A DNA stretch of 64,000 nucleotides from Bromus sterilis (Eukaryota; Streptophyta; Magnoliopsida; Poales; Poaceae): assembly GCA_950022295.1 (NCBI GenBank), contig OX465595.1:65556770-65620769 (forward strand). The letters are read 5' to 3'. Positions 36,176-48,759 of the stretch are shown here, piece by piece. Made by a program: the position numbers and the translations under genes. The first letter of the stretch is position 1. Each line of letters opens with the position of its first letter. Below the pieces are notes generated by a model. That model was given only the letters and a program-made list of their open reading frames with translations. It searched no databases and was not told the origin of the DNA.

Positions 36176-36806
36176 GTGTACTCTAATATCCGACCCCTCA
36201 GAAGAGTAGTGATGCATCTAGTAGCTAGAGTTCTCAACTAGTTTTGTAGGTTTTTGAAAATACACACGGATTGCCCAAAATACGATACCTATCACTAATA
36301 GGCTAGAGCTCTTGACACCAAAAGTTCAAACATTACTCACATCAATACCTCAAAACTATTGCAAGTTACTGCTAAAATTAAATAGCAACCTCAATTACCT
36401 ACTTTCAAGACAAGACACAACTCAGTGCAACAATCAACTCTCTTAACAAGATAAACATGAAAACTAAAGAGAGCTCCAGCAACAAACTAAACAAAAGCCA
36501 ATGATCTTGCTAAAGACAAACTAAAACTAAAACTAAACATGGTAGTAGCTACGAAAAGATAAAGAACACACAACAGCAAAAAGATAGGCATGAAGAATCC
36601 TATGATGTGTTCTAGATTTTGAAAGTGGAGCGTGTTTCTCTCCCACATAAAGTAAGACGGGATCTAACTTGTTATGAACAGAAACCAAAGCTAAAGAAAA
36701 CTGAAAACAAAACCTAAGATCGAGACGCTCCAAGCATAGGACATAACGCATGAAGTGATAAAAATATAGTGAGACGAAGGACGAACTGATGATTGTTGAT
36801 GGGGAA

Positions 36807-36885
36807 GGGGATGCACGGGGGCATCCCCAAGCTTAGACGCTTGAGTCTCCTTGAATATTGATTGGGGATGCATGGGGGCATCCCC
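36807..36885 (-). other. Paired hairpins, Ath4 copy
   Basis: GGGGATGC...GCATCCCC at 36807-36828 and again at 36864-36885, both with perfect 8-bp stems. This is the best-preserved pair in the window. Confidence 0.6.
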
Positions 36886-39216
36886 AAGCTTGAGCGCTTG
36901 GCACTCCCGAATCTTCTATCATCATCTTTCATCGCACACTTGAAAACTCCCTTCATACACAACTCATCATAAGCTGATTAGAGAGGTTAGTACCCTAGAT
37001 AAATAATTTTTCCCCACTGGATATAAAGATATTCTTGAAGAGCTACTGTTTCTCAAGATTGCCAAACGGTTTTTGCAAAGAAAAAGCAATCTTAAGGTTT
37101 GCAAAAGTTAGGAGAGACAAAACGTGGAAGAATGTGTGAAAAACAGAACAACATGTAGTAAAGAATTTTTGAGGGGCACTTCTGCAACTGAAATAAAAAA
37201 ACTCAGAACAGAAGAAAGTTCCCTGATTGTATAGAGCACGCTGTGTAAAAAAATCAGCTCAAAAAGATGAACTGGTGATTTATTCTGATTTTTCCCGTCA
37301 CGAGGACAGAATCTGTTTTCTGGACAGCATGTCACAACTTTCACTTCCCTTGTCATATGAGGCTATAACTTGGCACAAAGCTTGAAAATAAAGATACAAT
37401 GATGTTTCTACAGTAGAAACAATCATCAAGACCACTAAAAACAGAAGTAATAAACATCTTGGGTTGCCTCCCAACAAGCGCTTTCTTTTATGCCTTTAAG
37501 CTAGGCATAATGCAAAAGAAGAATCAAGTTTTATCAAGAGAAAGAGAATAGCTTGCCCGTGTAACGGACTCAAAAGCTAACTTGACTTTCTTTCTAGGGA
37601 AGTGGTCCATCCCCTTTTTGAGAGGGAATTGGAATTTTATATTCCCCTCTTTCATGTCAATAACAGTACCAACGGTGCGAAGAAAAGGACGTCCCAAAAT
37701 AATTGGACATAAAGGTTCACACTCTATATCCATAGTGATAAAATCAACGGGAACATAGTTTTCATTGACAATGATAAGAACATCGTCGATCTTCCCCAAA
37801 GGTTAATTTACGGAAGAGTCGACAAGGCGAACACCAAAAGAACATGAATTAAAAGGTTTCAATTCAAACATATGATACATTCTTTTGGGCATGACGGAGG
37901 TACTAGCTCCAACGCCACATAAAGCATAGCAAGAGAAGTTATTTAATTTAATTTTTATCATGGGGTACCAACCATCATATAGCTTCCTAGGTATGGAGGC
38001 TTCTATCCTAAGCTTCTCCTCTCTAGCTTTGATAATAGCATTTGTGATATGATCCATGAAGGCAAGATTAAGTGTGCTAGTGTGGGGATCTCTAGAAATT
38101 TTCTGTAATAAGCTGATAACTTCTAAAAGGGTGCAACTATCAAAATCAATATCACTACTATCAAAGGTGGTAGTAGTGTCATCTAAGCTCACTTGTTTGA
38201 AATCCTCTATGTTCATAGGAGTTTCTTCTTCTACGGTTTAGGTATTAGCATCACCATTAATAGGTCCGATGGGACCAGGAGTGCATTGGGTGCTAATAGT
38301 TTCAGTGTCCTCAACAATTTGGATAGTGGCAACAGTGTGGTGTGTAGGAAGGCTCTTAATTCTATCCTCTTCCATAGGGATAACTTCTGGTTTGGATGCC
38401 ATTTGATTTATCAAAGTGGATTGGGTGTGGGACATATTCGAAACAATGGTTTTGAAAGTGCAATATATCGACCAGAGGGGGGGGGGTGAATGGGAGATTT
38501 TCAATTTTGCTTCCAGATTTTGATTTTCTTCAGGACTGAAGCAATCATGAAGCTGAAGAAGTAACCAAAATAATGAAGAAATAAAACTTCACAGAATGTA
38601 ATCATCAGGGCAGCTCATCATAATGCAACAGAAATAAATCAATTCAGATAAGCAGAAGTGCTTTAGATGCATAGTATGAAGACTAATAGCAGAGGGAGAG
38701 CTGAAGCACAAGCAGTCAACATAGATACTGAAGACATAATACTGAGGCTTAAGAGATTGAAGAGATATCACCAGAAATTGAAGACAATGGTTTGGTAGAC
38801 CAGTTCAAGTTGCTGTGACAACTCTACGTCTGGTTGGAGAGGCTGAGATTCAACTCAGAAGACATAGTCTTCACCTTGTTCTCCTTGAACTAAAGTCCTC
38901 AGACTCCGTCCAATAATTCAGGTGAGTCTTCAAGGTAGACTCCCGAAACCTTTACAGACTCAGTCACTCCGGGAACTCACAATTGCATCTTGACTTCCTC
39001 AGACTGAAGACTTCTACACCGGCTGGAAGATCACAGTCTTCAAGAGTAAAAAGCTTCGGATCACTCAAACCGACTTCCTCAGAAATGCTCAACTACTCAG
39101 GCTGGTGGTTTTCCTCACATAGGTTCTTCAGTTTCCTCAGAGGAGGGTTGCTCTCAAATGACAACTGTCAGTTTTTCTCTCGGAGCAGCCAACCCACAAA
39201 TGGGGCTGGGGGTGGC

Positions 39217-39224
39217 TATTTATA
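39217..39224 (-). promoter_or_regulatory. TATA box of Solo2
   Basis: On the minus strand GGCTATAAATAGCC, a canonical plant TATA box within a short palindrome. Confidence 0.6.
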
Positions 39225-39360
39225 GCCGCGGAGCAACCCGAGGTGAAAGGACATAAATGCCCATGCGTGCAATTACTCTCATGCCCTCGGAAATGACCGT
39301 TGCTAGACAAGTTCTAGCCTCTCACCACGCAACACGTGGCACGGTCAAAGTATTCTCTCT

Positions 39361-39604
39361 CCAGACTCCTCAACCGAAGTTAGTTACCTCAGTGTCCTGA
39401 AGAACAACGTCTCAGACACATGAGGACTGAACTTCTACTGCAGGAGATCTCACTCTCTTCAGGAGAACTGCACTCGCAGTCTCCAGACTCCTCAACCGAA
39501 GACAGATTCCTCAGTGTCCTGAAGAACAACGTCTCAGACACCCGAGGAACTGAACTTCTACTGCAGGAGATTTCCTCAGGGTTTTTCTTCAGGATTCCTA
39601 ACTG
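39361..39604. repeat. 122-bp tandem duplication in Solo2
   Basis: CCAGACTCCTCAACCGAAG recurs at 39361 and 39483, followed in both by the CTCAGTGTCCTGAAGAAC stretch and the ACTTCTACTGCAGGAGAT stretch. The copies differ by substitutions and small indels. Confidence 0.7.
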
Positions 39605-39670
39605 AGCACTTCCTCAGACCTTCGGAACTCGTTTTCTTCAACCCCTCCAACAGTGCGGTGTTTTCCTATG

Positions 39671-39952
39671 ACTCAAGAAGTATAAAAAGTCTTAGCGAAG
39701 ACTACGCTTCAACTTCATCTTCAGCGCGAACTTCCTCAGGATCGTCTTCAGCTTCAGCTTCAACCGAACGCTTCAGGATCCTACTTCCTCAGGATTTCGC
39801 GCAACTTCATTACTCAAGAAGTATAAAAAGTCTTAGCGAAGACTACGCTTCAACTTCGTCTTCAGCGCGAACTTCCTCAGGATCGTCTTCAGCTTCAGCT
39901 TCAACCGAACGCTTTAGGATCCTACTTCCTCAGGATTTCGCGCAACTTCATT
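39671..39952. repeat. 141-bp tandem duplication in Solo2
   Basis: ACTCAAGAAGTATAAAAAG starts at 39671 and 39812, and the two 141-bp units differ at only a few bases, so this duplication is recent. Because 141 is a multiple of three, a plus-strand frame is duplicated too (47 codons), but it is antisense to the LTR. Confidence 0.85.
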
Positions 39953-40970
39953 CTTCAGGAAACGCACCGTTTTCTCCAATGTTCCTCAACATTTTGGGGG
40001 GTCGACATTGGTGGTTAAACACCTCATCAGGGACTGTTCTCCTATGTATACTCACAAACACATCAGTCCCTTAACCGTTTTTTCATCGAACTCCAAAACC
40101 TCAAGGGGAGGGCACTTGATGCACTTACAGGTTTCAGTGGCATTAAGTCTAGTTTGGAGATTAGAGATCTCACTGTTCAGGCTCTCAAGTTGTTCACTAA
40201 TGTTTTGCAAAACCGTAGTGTGCTCGCCAATTTGCTTAGAGAAGGATTTATTTTGTTCAAACTGGGTATGCATATAATTCTTAGTAGCCTTCTCTATTTC
40301 TATTAAATTCTCATAGCTTGGTAGGTCTCTTTCCTTATAAGTAGGATAGGAGTTGCTAGGGTAGGTGTTGTTGTTCCCATAAGTGGACGGAAACGGTTTA
40401 GGATTACTATCAAAGTTTCCCTATAAGCATTATTATTAAAGTTGTTTATAGCAATGAAGTTCACATCTACTTGTTCCTGAGCAACGAAACAATTTAAAGG
40501 AACATCATGAGGATCAATAGAGGGTTGCTTGGTAAGTAGAGACATAATTAAATCAACTTTATCATTGAGAGAGGTAATTTCCTCGACAGAATTTACCTTC
40601 CTACCTGTTGGAGTGCGTTCGGTGTGCCATTGGGAATAATTGGTCATCATCTCATCGAGAAGTTTTGTGGCAGCACCAAGTGTAGTTGACATAAAGGTTC
40701 CTCCCGCGGCCGAATCTAACAGGTTCCGCGAGGTAAAGTTCAAGCCTGCATAAAAATTATGGATAACCATCCAGGTAGTCAAACCATGTGTAGGGCATTT
40801 CTTAACAAGAGATTTCATACGTTCCCAAGCTTGGGCAACGTGTTCATTATCCAATTGCCTAAAATTCATAATATTACTCCTCAATTGGATAATTTTAGCA
40901 GGTGGGTAGTACTTCCCAATAAAAGCATCTTTGCACTTATCCCAAGAATCTATGCTATTCCTAGGCAAAG

Positions 40971-43825
40971 TGTCGGGACCCGGGGTTAGCGTAGCCAAGA
41001 ACTGTACCCACTTGTCTAAGAAGGCAAGGCCAAGCACAGAACGTTCTCGGAAAGCATCGAACATGAGGGGCATCCCATCCAGGCCAGATGATCAACTGAT
41101 ATGGGTCCTCATCGTCCGCACACAAGTCTAAATGAGATGGGTGGTGAACTCCCATACTCATAGACAAGTCGCCTCAACCATACTATCGATTGTATTATAA
41201 CACTTACATAGACTTACTCCAGCCCGATCACTTAGTCGAGGTCTAGGGTGGGCTCGATCATACAACATAGTGTGCACGTGACAGAGTCACGAGCAATCGC
41301 ATCGCGATTCCCCAAGCTGCGCACATGTAAGGGCCACTTGGTGTATAAAAGACCGCCAGCCAGATCACAACTAAGGTCTCGAAAACCCATACTAAGACAT
41401 GCATGTTATAATCATACACGCAGCACACATGTCTAGTATGAACAGCAGGTATCATTGCAATTCTCTACAAAGTGTACAACTTTATTGATAACTCTTATAG
41501 AGTGCACACAGAGATCACGAGACTGTGATCCAACATTACATCAAACATGCGGAAGCAAAGTAGGTCTGAGTACAGACAAGTTTAACAAATGTCTTAGAGA
41601 AGCCTTATTTATAAACAAGCCCTTTCACGAGGGACCAGTCATTTGACTAGGACTACACTAGCTTGGCTTCAGTCGTCGAGCTCCAGGAAGAATCCACCTT
41701 CGGGGTCAGTGGGTTCATCTAAAACATAGAATAAGAAAACGTGAGTACAATGTCGTACTCAGCAAGACTTACGTAGGGGCTATACTACTCATGCACATGT
41801 ATCAAGGTAAAGGGAGGTGGGGTTCAAATGCTAAAGTGCCAGCTTTGACTTGGCTAGTCCTGAACTACGAGTTCCAGACTTGAGGTAAGAAGCGTACACG
41901 AGTCCACTACAATCTCCAACCAACTACACCACTATGTTGCCTTCCTCGACTCCCCACGAGAAAGCACGCCATAGCACCCACACTTATCTTGGGAAGTTTT
42001 ATAAGTATCCAGTTTAAGTTGTCTAATAAGCAGACACAGCTTTCCAAGTAATCCCTTACCGCGGACGCGGCTATTCGAATAGTTTTGTTAAACCTGCAGG
42101 GGTGTACCGCTACACACACATGACCATCAGTTACCGCCTTTGGCCTCGACACCATTCAAGGGGTGTCGGCGAGGATGCTCACCACAACTGTTACCTCATA
42201 GCCGATCTAGTCCAAGAAAGCCGCCTACTTGGGTTGGCTACCACTATCGTGAACCCGGCCGGTTTACCAAAATGGACCCAGATGATGTGTGCGTGGTGCA
42301 TAAGCCGGTCTCGGTTGAGCCGTTCTCTCACTTAGCAGCCATGCCACAAACCTACCAGAACTCCGAACTACTGCGATATCTGGACATCGAAAGGGATGAG
42401 TTAGTAGGTTGAGAGGGGTCAGTGAGCCCAATGTGTGGTTGTACTCTTTATCTTGGATCACCACACAAGAACTCGGACTTAGGGCGGTGTTCAACGAGAC
42501 AACCCACTGTGTACTCCTACACAGCCTCTCATCGTTCACCTTGTATAAGGGTAGATTCACCAACACATTTCCACCATCATCAACATGATTGCTACCATCC
42601 CGACTCACATAACAGTATCAACATTGTATCACTCTAAGCATGCAATAAGCAGTAATAGTTGCAGGGGCCACATGATATCAATCAACTCCTACATCTGCTA
42701 GGATTGTGGTTTGCTTACTACTGTGACAAATGATAGGTCATGCAAAGGAATGGGTTCGTCTATGCGGTAGAAACGTATCATGGTAATCATACTAAACAAT
42801 GCATGAGCGAGACTGAGAGGGAAGTGGGATTTTATCGACATGATCAATGGGGGTTTGTTTGCCTTGCTCACGAGGTTCAGTATCGGGGTCTTCAACGAAG
42901 GGGGTGATCTCGGGTTCCGGCTCCACCTCTATTCGACAAACAACACAAACATCGAAACATAATAAGTACAATGCACAAACACATGAGTGGAAGGTTGAAA
43001 CTTGATGTATGTGTTACTGATGTGTGAGTTATTCCATTTAAAAGGAGTATATTGCAAATGAATTGCAAATTCAAACTCCAATTTGAATTTCAAAAGAATG
43101 CATATGCAATGTTGCCACTGTTCACCCAATTTTATTTTATCAAACATGAAAACGGATTGCATATTCAGAATCCTTGCATTTTTCTGATAATTTTACATAT
43201 ATTATATGTTTAATTTGGAGTTAAAATAAATTAGTTATGAATTTCCAAAATTTTAAATCATTTTCTGGAATTTCCTGAATTATTTTAAATCAAATAAGCA
43301 TTACTGCGTCATGCTTGCGCAAGGGTGACGCCAGGGGGGCTGACAGGTGGGTCCTCACTGTCAGTGTCTCAGGGATTAATCCCTCTGTTTATTTAAAACA
43401 TAGAGGGGTTTAGGGGTTGGGGGGCCCACCTGTCATTGATCTAGGGTCAACTAACAGGGGGGCTTAGCCCCTAATGACAGCCACGTCGGCACATCGCCAG
43501 CGGCAACCTCTGCACACGGCGGAGGCACGCCGGGACGGCCCAAATGGCCACGAGGTAAGCCACAAAGGGCACCAGTGCGTGCCCCGTGCTCGCGCGCATC
43601 ACGCAGAGCACACGGGGTCACTGGGAGGCTCCAGGGCGACGACGTCTTGAAAGGTGGCGGCGGCCGGAGCCACTGGATCGACGAGCTCGTCGTCCAGGGC
43701 ACGAGGAGAGCAACGGGGAGGGGGAAATTGATCGCACGCTCACTCGGAACGTGTTGACGAGATCGACGGGGCCGGAGGTTGGCTGGAGGAGGGGGAATCG
43801 CTCGCTGGAGCGTGCGGTGGTCGGC
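40971..43825 (-). mobile_element. LongE2: part of a Solo1-type long LTR in the Ath4 gag
   Basis: It starts TGTCGGGACCCGGGGTTAGC right after GGCAAAG of the Ath4 gag (likely TSD CAAAG, 40966-40970). It is collinear with Solo1 24326 to about 27240 and then stops at GGTCGGC, where LongF begins, so roughly 0.9 kb of the LTR would lie beyond LongF. Short open frames such as 42140-42412 have no recognisable product. Whether it was a solo LTR or a full element cannot be told here. Confidence 0.78.
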
Positions 43826-46800
43826 TGTAACAGCCCAGATTTTGCGAAAATTAAAAAATTTGTTTTCGGCGTGAATTGTTTGATTGTCTGATTTGTTTGC
43901 GGTGTTTTCATCCCCGATTTATCGATCGGTGATTATTTTTCCCCCTCTTATCTCGTACCGGACGGAGACCGACCCTTGCCACCCTGACACTCGACCTTTG
44001 CGACACCGGGTTTCACCCGATCACCGTCGCGAAAACCCGCACGAGACCAGCCATAGCCAACGGAACGAAAAACCCCGTTTAATAATTAGACGGGATATTT
44101 TTATAGCGCGCTGGAAAGTGTTCTCGGAACGGTTCCAGCGCGAGGTGAACGCCGCCGGCTCTACGCGCTGATCGCGTAGTTCGAAGTTTTAGCCGAATCG
44201 GAGGTCCTGCGGACCCCCGGCGGTCAGAAACGTAGACACCGCGCGCGCAAGAGAGAAATTAGGGATGTTTTTGCAAAGTGCCAGCCACCTGGGCTATATA
44301 AAGACCACCGCACTCCCACACCTTTCTAGGGTTTCCCTAGCTACAAAATTGCAGCCACCCCCCTCCACTTTGCCCCAAAAATAGCCCCATTTTCGCACCA
44401 AACCCTAACTCCAGATCTGAGATCATCCCAATAAGTTCTAGACCACCAGATCGGCCGATCTGACGGCCAGGAGTGCGCCACGTCACCCTCCACCAACCTG
44501 CACACATCCCTCTCTCTCCTCTGCCCGTGAAGACCTCCACCGTGCCACCGCTGTCCTTCGTCGGAAGCCGACCGCCGCCTCGATCCGGTCGTCGCGCTCG
44601 TGGCCCCTCTCCTCCCCTCCTTCCCTCTCCTCTCCTTCTCCCTCTCTCTAACCCCTCTCCCTCCCGTGCAGCACAGCTCCACCGCCCGAGGACGAAGCCC
44701 CCCGGCCAGAGCTCCTCTTCGCGCCCCATAGCTCTCCGGCGGCCAAGATCCGCGCGGGATCCGGCTGGATCCGGACGCGCCGCGCCCCTCGGCCTCCTCG
44801 TCGCCTGCCTCCTTCGTCCGCCCCGTTCCTAGAGCACGGCCGGCCAACGCGGCAGCCAATGCCGCCGGCGCCGCCTGTCCTACCCTATCCCATCGGGACG
44901 GGGACGACCGGACGGCCTCGTCGCCCGCCTGGGCCGGCCTCGCCCACGTGGGCCACGGCCTAGCTCCCTCGGCCCGCGACCCCGGCCTCCAAGCGCGGCC
45001 CAGTCCACCAGGCGCCCCAGTCCGCCCCTCCAGGCCACCGCGATGGGCCTCGGCCCAACTGGGTGAGGCCCGAGCCACTTATTTTTTTTTCTCTGTGAGT
45101 ATTTATCTTTTCCAAATTTCTGCTAAGTCATGTGTATTGCTGCTGTTACGTTTTTGCGACGATATTTGCGATCAAACCGTAGCTCGGATCGCGTTGCGCC
45201 CAAAATATGAATTGCTCAGTTTTACGTGCTCTTTCGTTCGTATGAAGAAAGTTTTTCCGTTTGAGGCCGTCTAGATAATTTAATTCTGTGTCGAAGTGGG
45301 TACTAGATCGTTAGCTGTGCTGTTGTTGCTGAACTGTTATTTTATTGCAACTTCGGGCGACGGTTGCGTCGCAACCGTTCGTCAGAATTGATTGATTCCT
45401 TTTGCATCTTGTTAAGCATTGTTTCTACTTCAGTTCTATGCATTCACATGTCATATATGCCTGCTGCATGATGATTTTATCTTCACCCAAAGTAGCTACC
45501 CTGCTGTTAATGTGCTGCTGTTTATATTTTGTTGCAACTTCGGTCGACGAGTGTGTCGCGACCGTTTATCGAAATTGAGTGATTCTTGTTGCATATTGTT
45601 AAGCATCATGTATACTTCCATTATATGTATTGAATTTTCATGATATGCTTCCTGGTCATATAGTTATTCAGCTCCAAAGTTGCTATGTTGCTGTTGTTGA
45701 CAGCCACCTCTGTTTTTCTCTAAGTCTGTAACGTCCCGATGCCATGTTGTTAGCTTAATATCTTTTGATCTGTGATGCCTATTTGCATGATTCCTTTTGC
45801 CATGCCTTCCCTTCCATGTCTACTTTAATTTCATATCATTTTTGAGCATGTTTTCATTCATTATTCCTGTTTATGCATTGCTCTAAAGTGTGCTTCGTGA
45901 TGTTGGCAGATTGTGTTCCAAACTTGTTTTGCTTTTATCTTTTTAACCGTAACTCCGTTTGGGGTGTTCTTTATATGTAACTTGATTAGTTTTTCATGTA
46001 CTTTGTGTATATGCTATTGTTTTCTGTTGTTAACCAACCTAAAATATGGTTTATGGCAGAACAGTACCAAATCCTTTAATTGTTGTGCGGCACTTAGTGT
46101 TATGCCATGTTTAGGATTGTGCCTCACTTAAATTGTCTAGCATAGATAGTTTCTTTTATGCTTCACCTCTTTTCATGTTTGAGTGCTATGCCATGCTTGA
46201 GTGAGATGCCATGTTAACAACCTTTGTTGATAACCTGTAGCTAAACAACTTGAACTTTTCTAAATGTGCGGTATCGTTGTGTGTGACGAGTACTCCACTT
46301 AACCTGTTAGTAACCGCTCTCGACAGTAGGTGCGATGTCTCGTGTTGCCTTTTTGTTGATGCTTGCTCGTGTTTGCTTCATAGTAATAGATGCTTGCTCG
46401 TTGATTGCTTTCCAGTGTTTACCCTCTTGTGTGCCCCCGCGGGTACCTTCGGAGACGATGCGAGCTTGCGATCAACTACACCTTCGGAACCCAACTTATG
46501 AACATGCAAGGACTATACATTACTTATGATCCATTCTATTTCAACCAGCGGTTTGCATGCTAGTCTAGGTTAGGTTCGATGTTTGATCCTACCACATGTT
46601 TACAGCCTCTTTCAAACCGATACAGCCATGTCCCCTCCCAGCAAACCATGTACTGCTATGTTACTATTGCTCGTTGCTCAGCCCCTGCTTAGTATGCATG
46701 CTTAGGATGCTACGATGTTACCCTGTTACTCCTTGGTTTGGGATATCACATTATTATATTGTTGTGGATGATATGATTATTATAATGTTGACTACATTCG

Positions 46801-48156
46801 ACGAAGGATGGAAGGTCTAGGCTATCCCGCCCCGATGCTTTGTTCCATTCGAGTCACCTAGGATCCGAGTTCCGGGTATTGGTTTTAAGACTGAGCGTGC
46901 CTAACCGCGTGTGGGATTTTATGGGGTCCCCTTTTCTTACCTATCTAACTTCAAACATTTCTAGTGGTGGCCCGAGCTAATTTACCATTTGAAACCCCGT
47001 GTGTGTGCTTGGTGGATCCCCTCGCAGTTTTTAAAAAACCCGGACCAGCGGAGACATGGTTTCCCTTTTGGTTAACCTTTGACCGGCGAGGGCCCGAGAC
47101 CTCACGTGAGGCGTCTCGGTAACCCACACCCTGTTGAGACGGAAGAGTCCGATCCGAGAGCGTGGCCAGCTTTTGGATTGGGTGTTGACTCCCCGGGGGC
47201 CACCCGGATTTGTTCGTTGTTAGTTAGAGGGACCTGTTGTTTTGGATCTCTTGGAACTAAATCATAAAATGGTTGCCTGTGATGGGCAGCAACTGAGAGA
47301 GATGGGCGTGCATGCGGAGCCTTGTAATGGGCAGTTGGTACACCCCTGCAGGGTTAAATCTTTTCGAGAAGCCGTGTCCACGGTTATGGACGACTTGAGA
47401 CCTACTCCTTGTTCATAGACAACAACAACGGAGATAATCTTAATATAACTTGATCAACGTGTGTGTGCCTTGACTGCTTCTTCTTCGTCGGGATGCGAAG
47501 AGGAGGACAAGGATATGATAGGTGTTATGTTTGCGTAAGTAGTTGATAGCAAGACTTGTTGGAAGCGATTCCTCATCGAATGATTGGCTTCGTACCTTAC
47601 TCTCTAGATCGTTAGCCACTTCATAAATGCTAGTGCGGCAGCAACCTCACCACTTACCCCATCCTTACCGTAAACTACTAGTTGTCCTAGAATGACGAGT
47701 GATGAAGTCCTTGCTGGGTCAGTTGACCACTACAGTTGGATGCTGAGTACTTCTGTACTCATGATACTACCCCCAATCTCTTTTTAGGGTTCTTGATCGA
47801 CAACAGGTATGGTGATCAACGTTTCACGTGGAGACTCGAAGACGACTAGTTAGGCGGATCCCGGCGGAGGGCCTGGACCCGTGTGGTTATGGGATCGATG
47901 TTTTTCTCTTTGCCAGTAGGCATTTGATTGTAGTCTGTACTCAGACATGTATCTTCCGCTGTAGTATTGTATTAAGGCAGTTGTATGCCGATTGTATGAG
48001 ATGTTGTATCCTTGTATCTGTAATGTTGTGATATCATGTTGGAAATCCGGGGCATATGGCTACGTCATATGTCGTGGTGGGACCGATATGTGCTTCGTCC
48101 CCGGATCTGGATGGAAACATCTAGGTCTGGAACAGTACCGCATATCGGGCCTTACA
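43826..48156 (+). repeat. LongF 5' LTR (4.3 kb)
   Basis: It starts TGTAACAGCCCAGATTTTGC and ends GGGCCTTACA, followed by a methionine-tRNA-type PBS. Length is 4331 bp. A TATATAAA box lies at 44295-44302, followed by a GC-rich, CpG-rich stretch (44480-45080) and then AT-rich sequence with TGTTGC-rich motifs. The 245-codon minus-strand frame at 44341-45078 lies wholly in the GC-rich part and has no recognisable domain. Length and PBS type would suit a Tekay/Del-like gypsy element, but no coding part is visible. Confidence 0.82.
44295..44302 (+). promoter_or_regulatory. TATA box of the LongF 5' LTR
   Basis: GGGCTATATAAAGACC, a strong TATA box, with a CCCACACC start-like region about 25 nt downstream. 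Confidence 0.65.
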
Positions 48157-48759
48157 ACTTGGTATCAAAGCGTTACCGACCATAGGATCCGTTTGCTGGC
48201 CGAAGTCGAGTCTAGACAAAAATTATTTTGTAGTTACTAAGTTAGTTATCGGAGAGTAGGAATATTTTTACTCCTTACCCATGCTCTAGTCAGGACAAGT
48301 GTCGTAAGTGTTTTAATTCTCGTATTATCCCCTTCAAACTCTAGGATCTCGAGAGTGTGGAGTATCGGAACCGTTACAATGCCTTGCTTGCAGCGTATTG
48401 TCTCGATTCCGATCTCAGGTTGGGAATTCCTGTAGTACCTTTTGCTTCTCTGATTTTGGGTATCATCTAGGTCATCCATTGGCATCCATCCTTTTGCCGG
48501 TGTTTTCACGACTTGCGTCGAAAATCACTATCCCTTTGACCAAGTTTTAGCTGTCGTTCTTCCTCTTGGCATTGACGGGTCCGTTCTTCCGACGATGTCG
48601 TCTCTCTGCGAAAAATTTATCTCGACCGAAGTTTGACGTCGACATGGAGCAGAGTCCCTTGTTGGTGGTGTTGAAGATCGTCGACTCTATTTTCTCTCCC
48701 CACTCTCCCCCGGATCTTCCAGGATCTCGGGACGAGATCCCTTGTTGGTGGTGTTGTAT
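48157..48759 (+). mobile_element. LongF internal remnant
   Basis: Only 603 bp separate the two LongF LTRs. It begins with the PBS (48160-48171) and contains no gag or pol and no polypurine tract at its right end. TCCCTTGTTGGTGGTGTTG occurs twice (about 48656 and 48739), the second copy ending a few bases from the second LTR. Confidence 0.7.
48160..48171 (+). other. Primer binding site of LongF
   Basis: TGGTATCAAAGC, one mismatch from the initiator-tRNA-Met complement TGGTATCAGAGC, three bases after the LTR. Confidence 0.75.

Larger units (their letters stand above)
35327..37523 (-). mobile_element. Ath4: 3' region, right part
   Basis: This continues Ath4 from the TSD CTAAC to the protease stop and is collinear with Ath2 5700-8017. 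It holds the antisense ORF (35795-36175) and hairpins (36807-36885). No pol domain. Confidence 0.85.
38453..40129 (-). mobile_element. Solo2: solo LTR (1.7 kb) in the Ath4 gag-pro linker
   Basis: The ends TGAAAGTGCA and TGCACTTACA are inverted repeats, and GGTTT flanks both sides (38448-38452 and 40130-40134). Reading on the minus strand it starts TGTAAGTGCATC and carries CTATAAATAGCC (39217-39224 holds the TATA box). No internal sequence is present. A run of nine to ten G sits near 38475. Two tandem duplications lie inside. Confidence 0.85.
37524..40970 (-). pseudogene. Ath4 gag-pro, interrupted by Solo2 and LongE2
   Basis: The gag core runs from 40970 (cut by LongE2 within the LPRN region) leftward through YYPPAKI, QAWERM and DSAAGGTF to about 40380. 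A linker follows (40290-40130), then the Solo2 insertion. The frame resumes at 38452 and continues to the protease (CGVGAS at the active site, so the catalytic aspartate is changed to glycine) and the stop at 37524-37526. In-frame stops lie at 38238-38240 and 37803-37805. The linker is unlike that of Ath2, Ath3 and Ath5: it reads SFSKQIGEHTTVLQNISEQL onward, with coiled-coil character. Confidence 0.83.

Noticed and set aside
39658..40074. Plus-strand ORF with a 47-residue serine-rich repeat
   Set aside because: It is antisense to the Solo2 LTR and its repeat is explained by the 141-bp DNA duplication; there is no promoter or independent conservation to support it.
44341..45078. 245-codon minus-strand ORF
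   Set aside because: It lies in the GC-rich part of the LongF LTR, where stop codons are rare by composition; overlapping long frames exist on both strands and no domain is recognisable.
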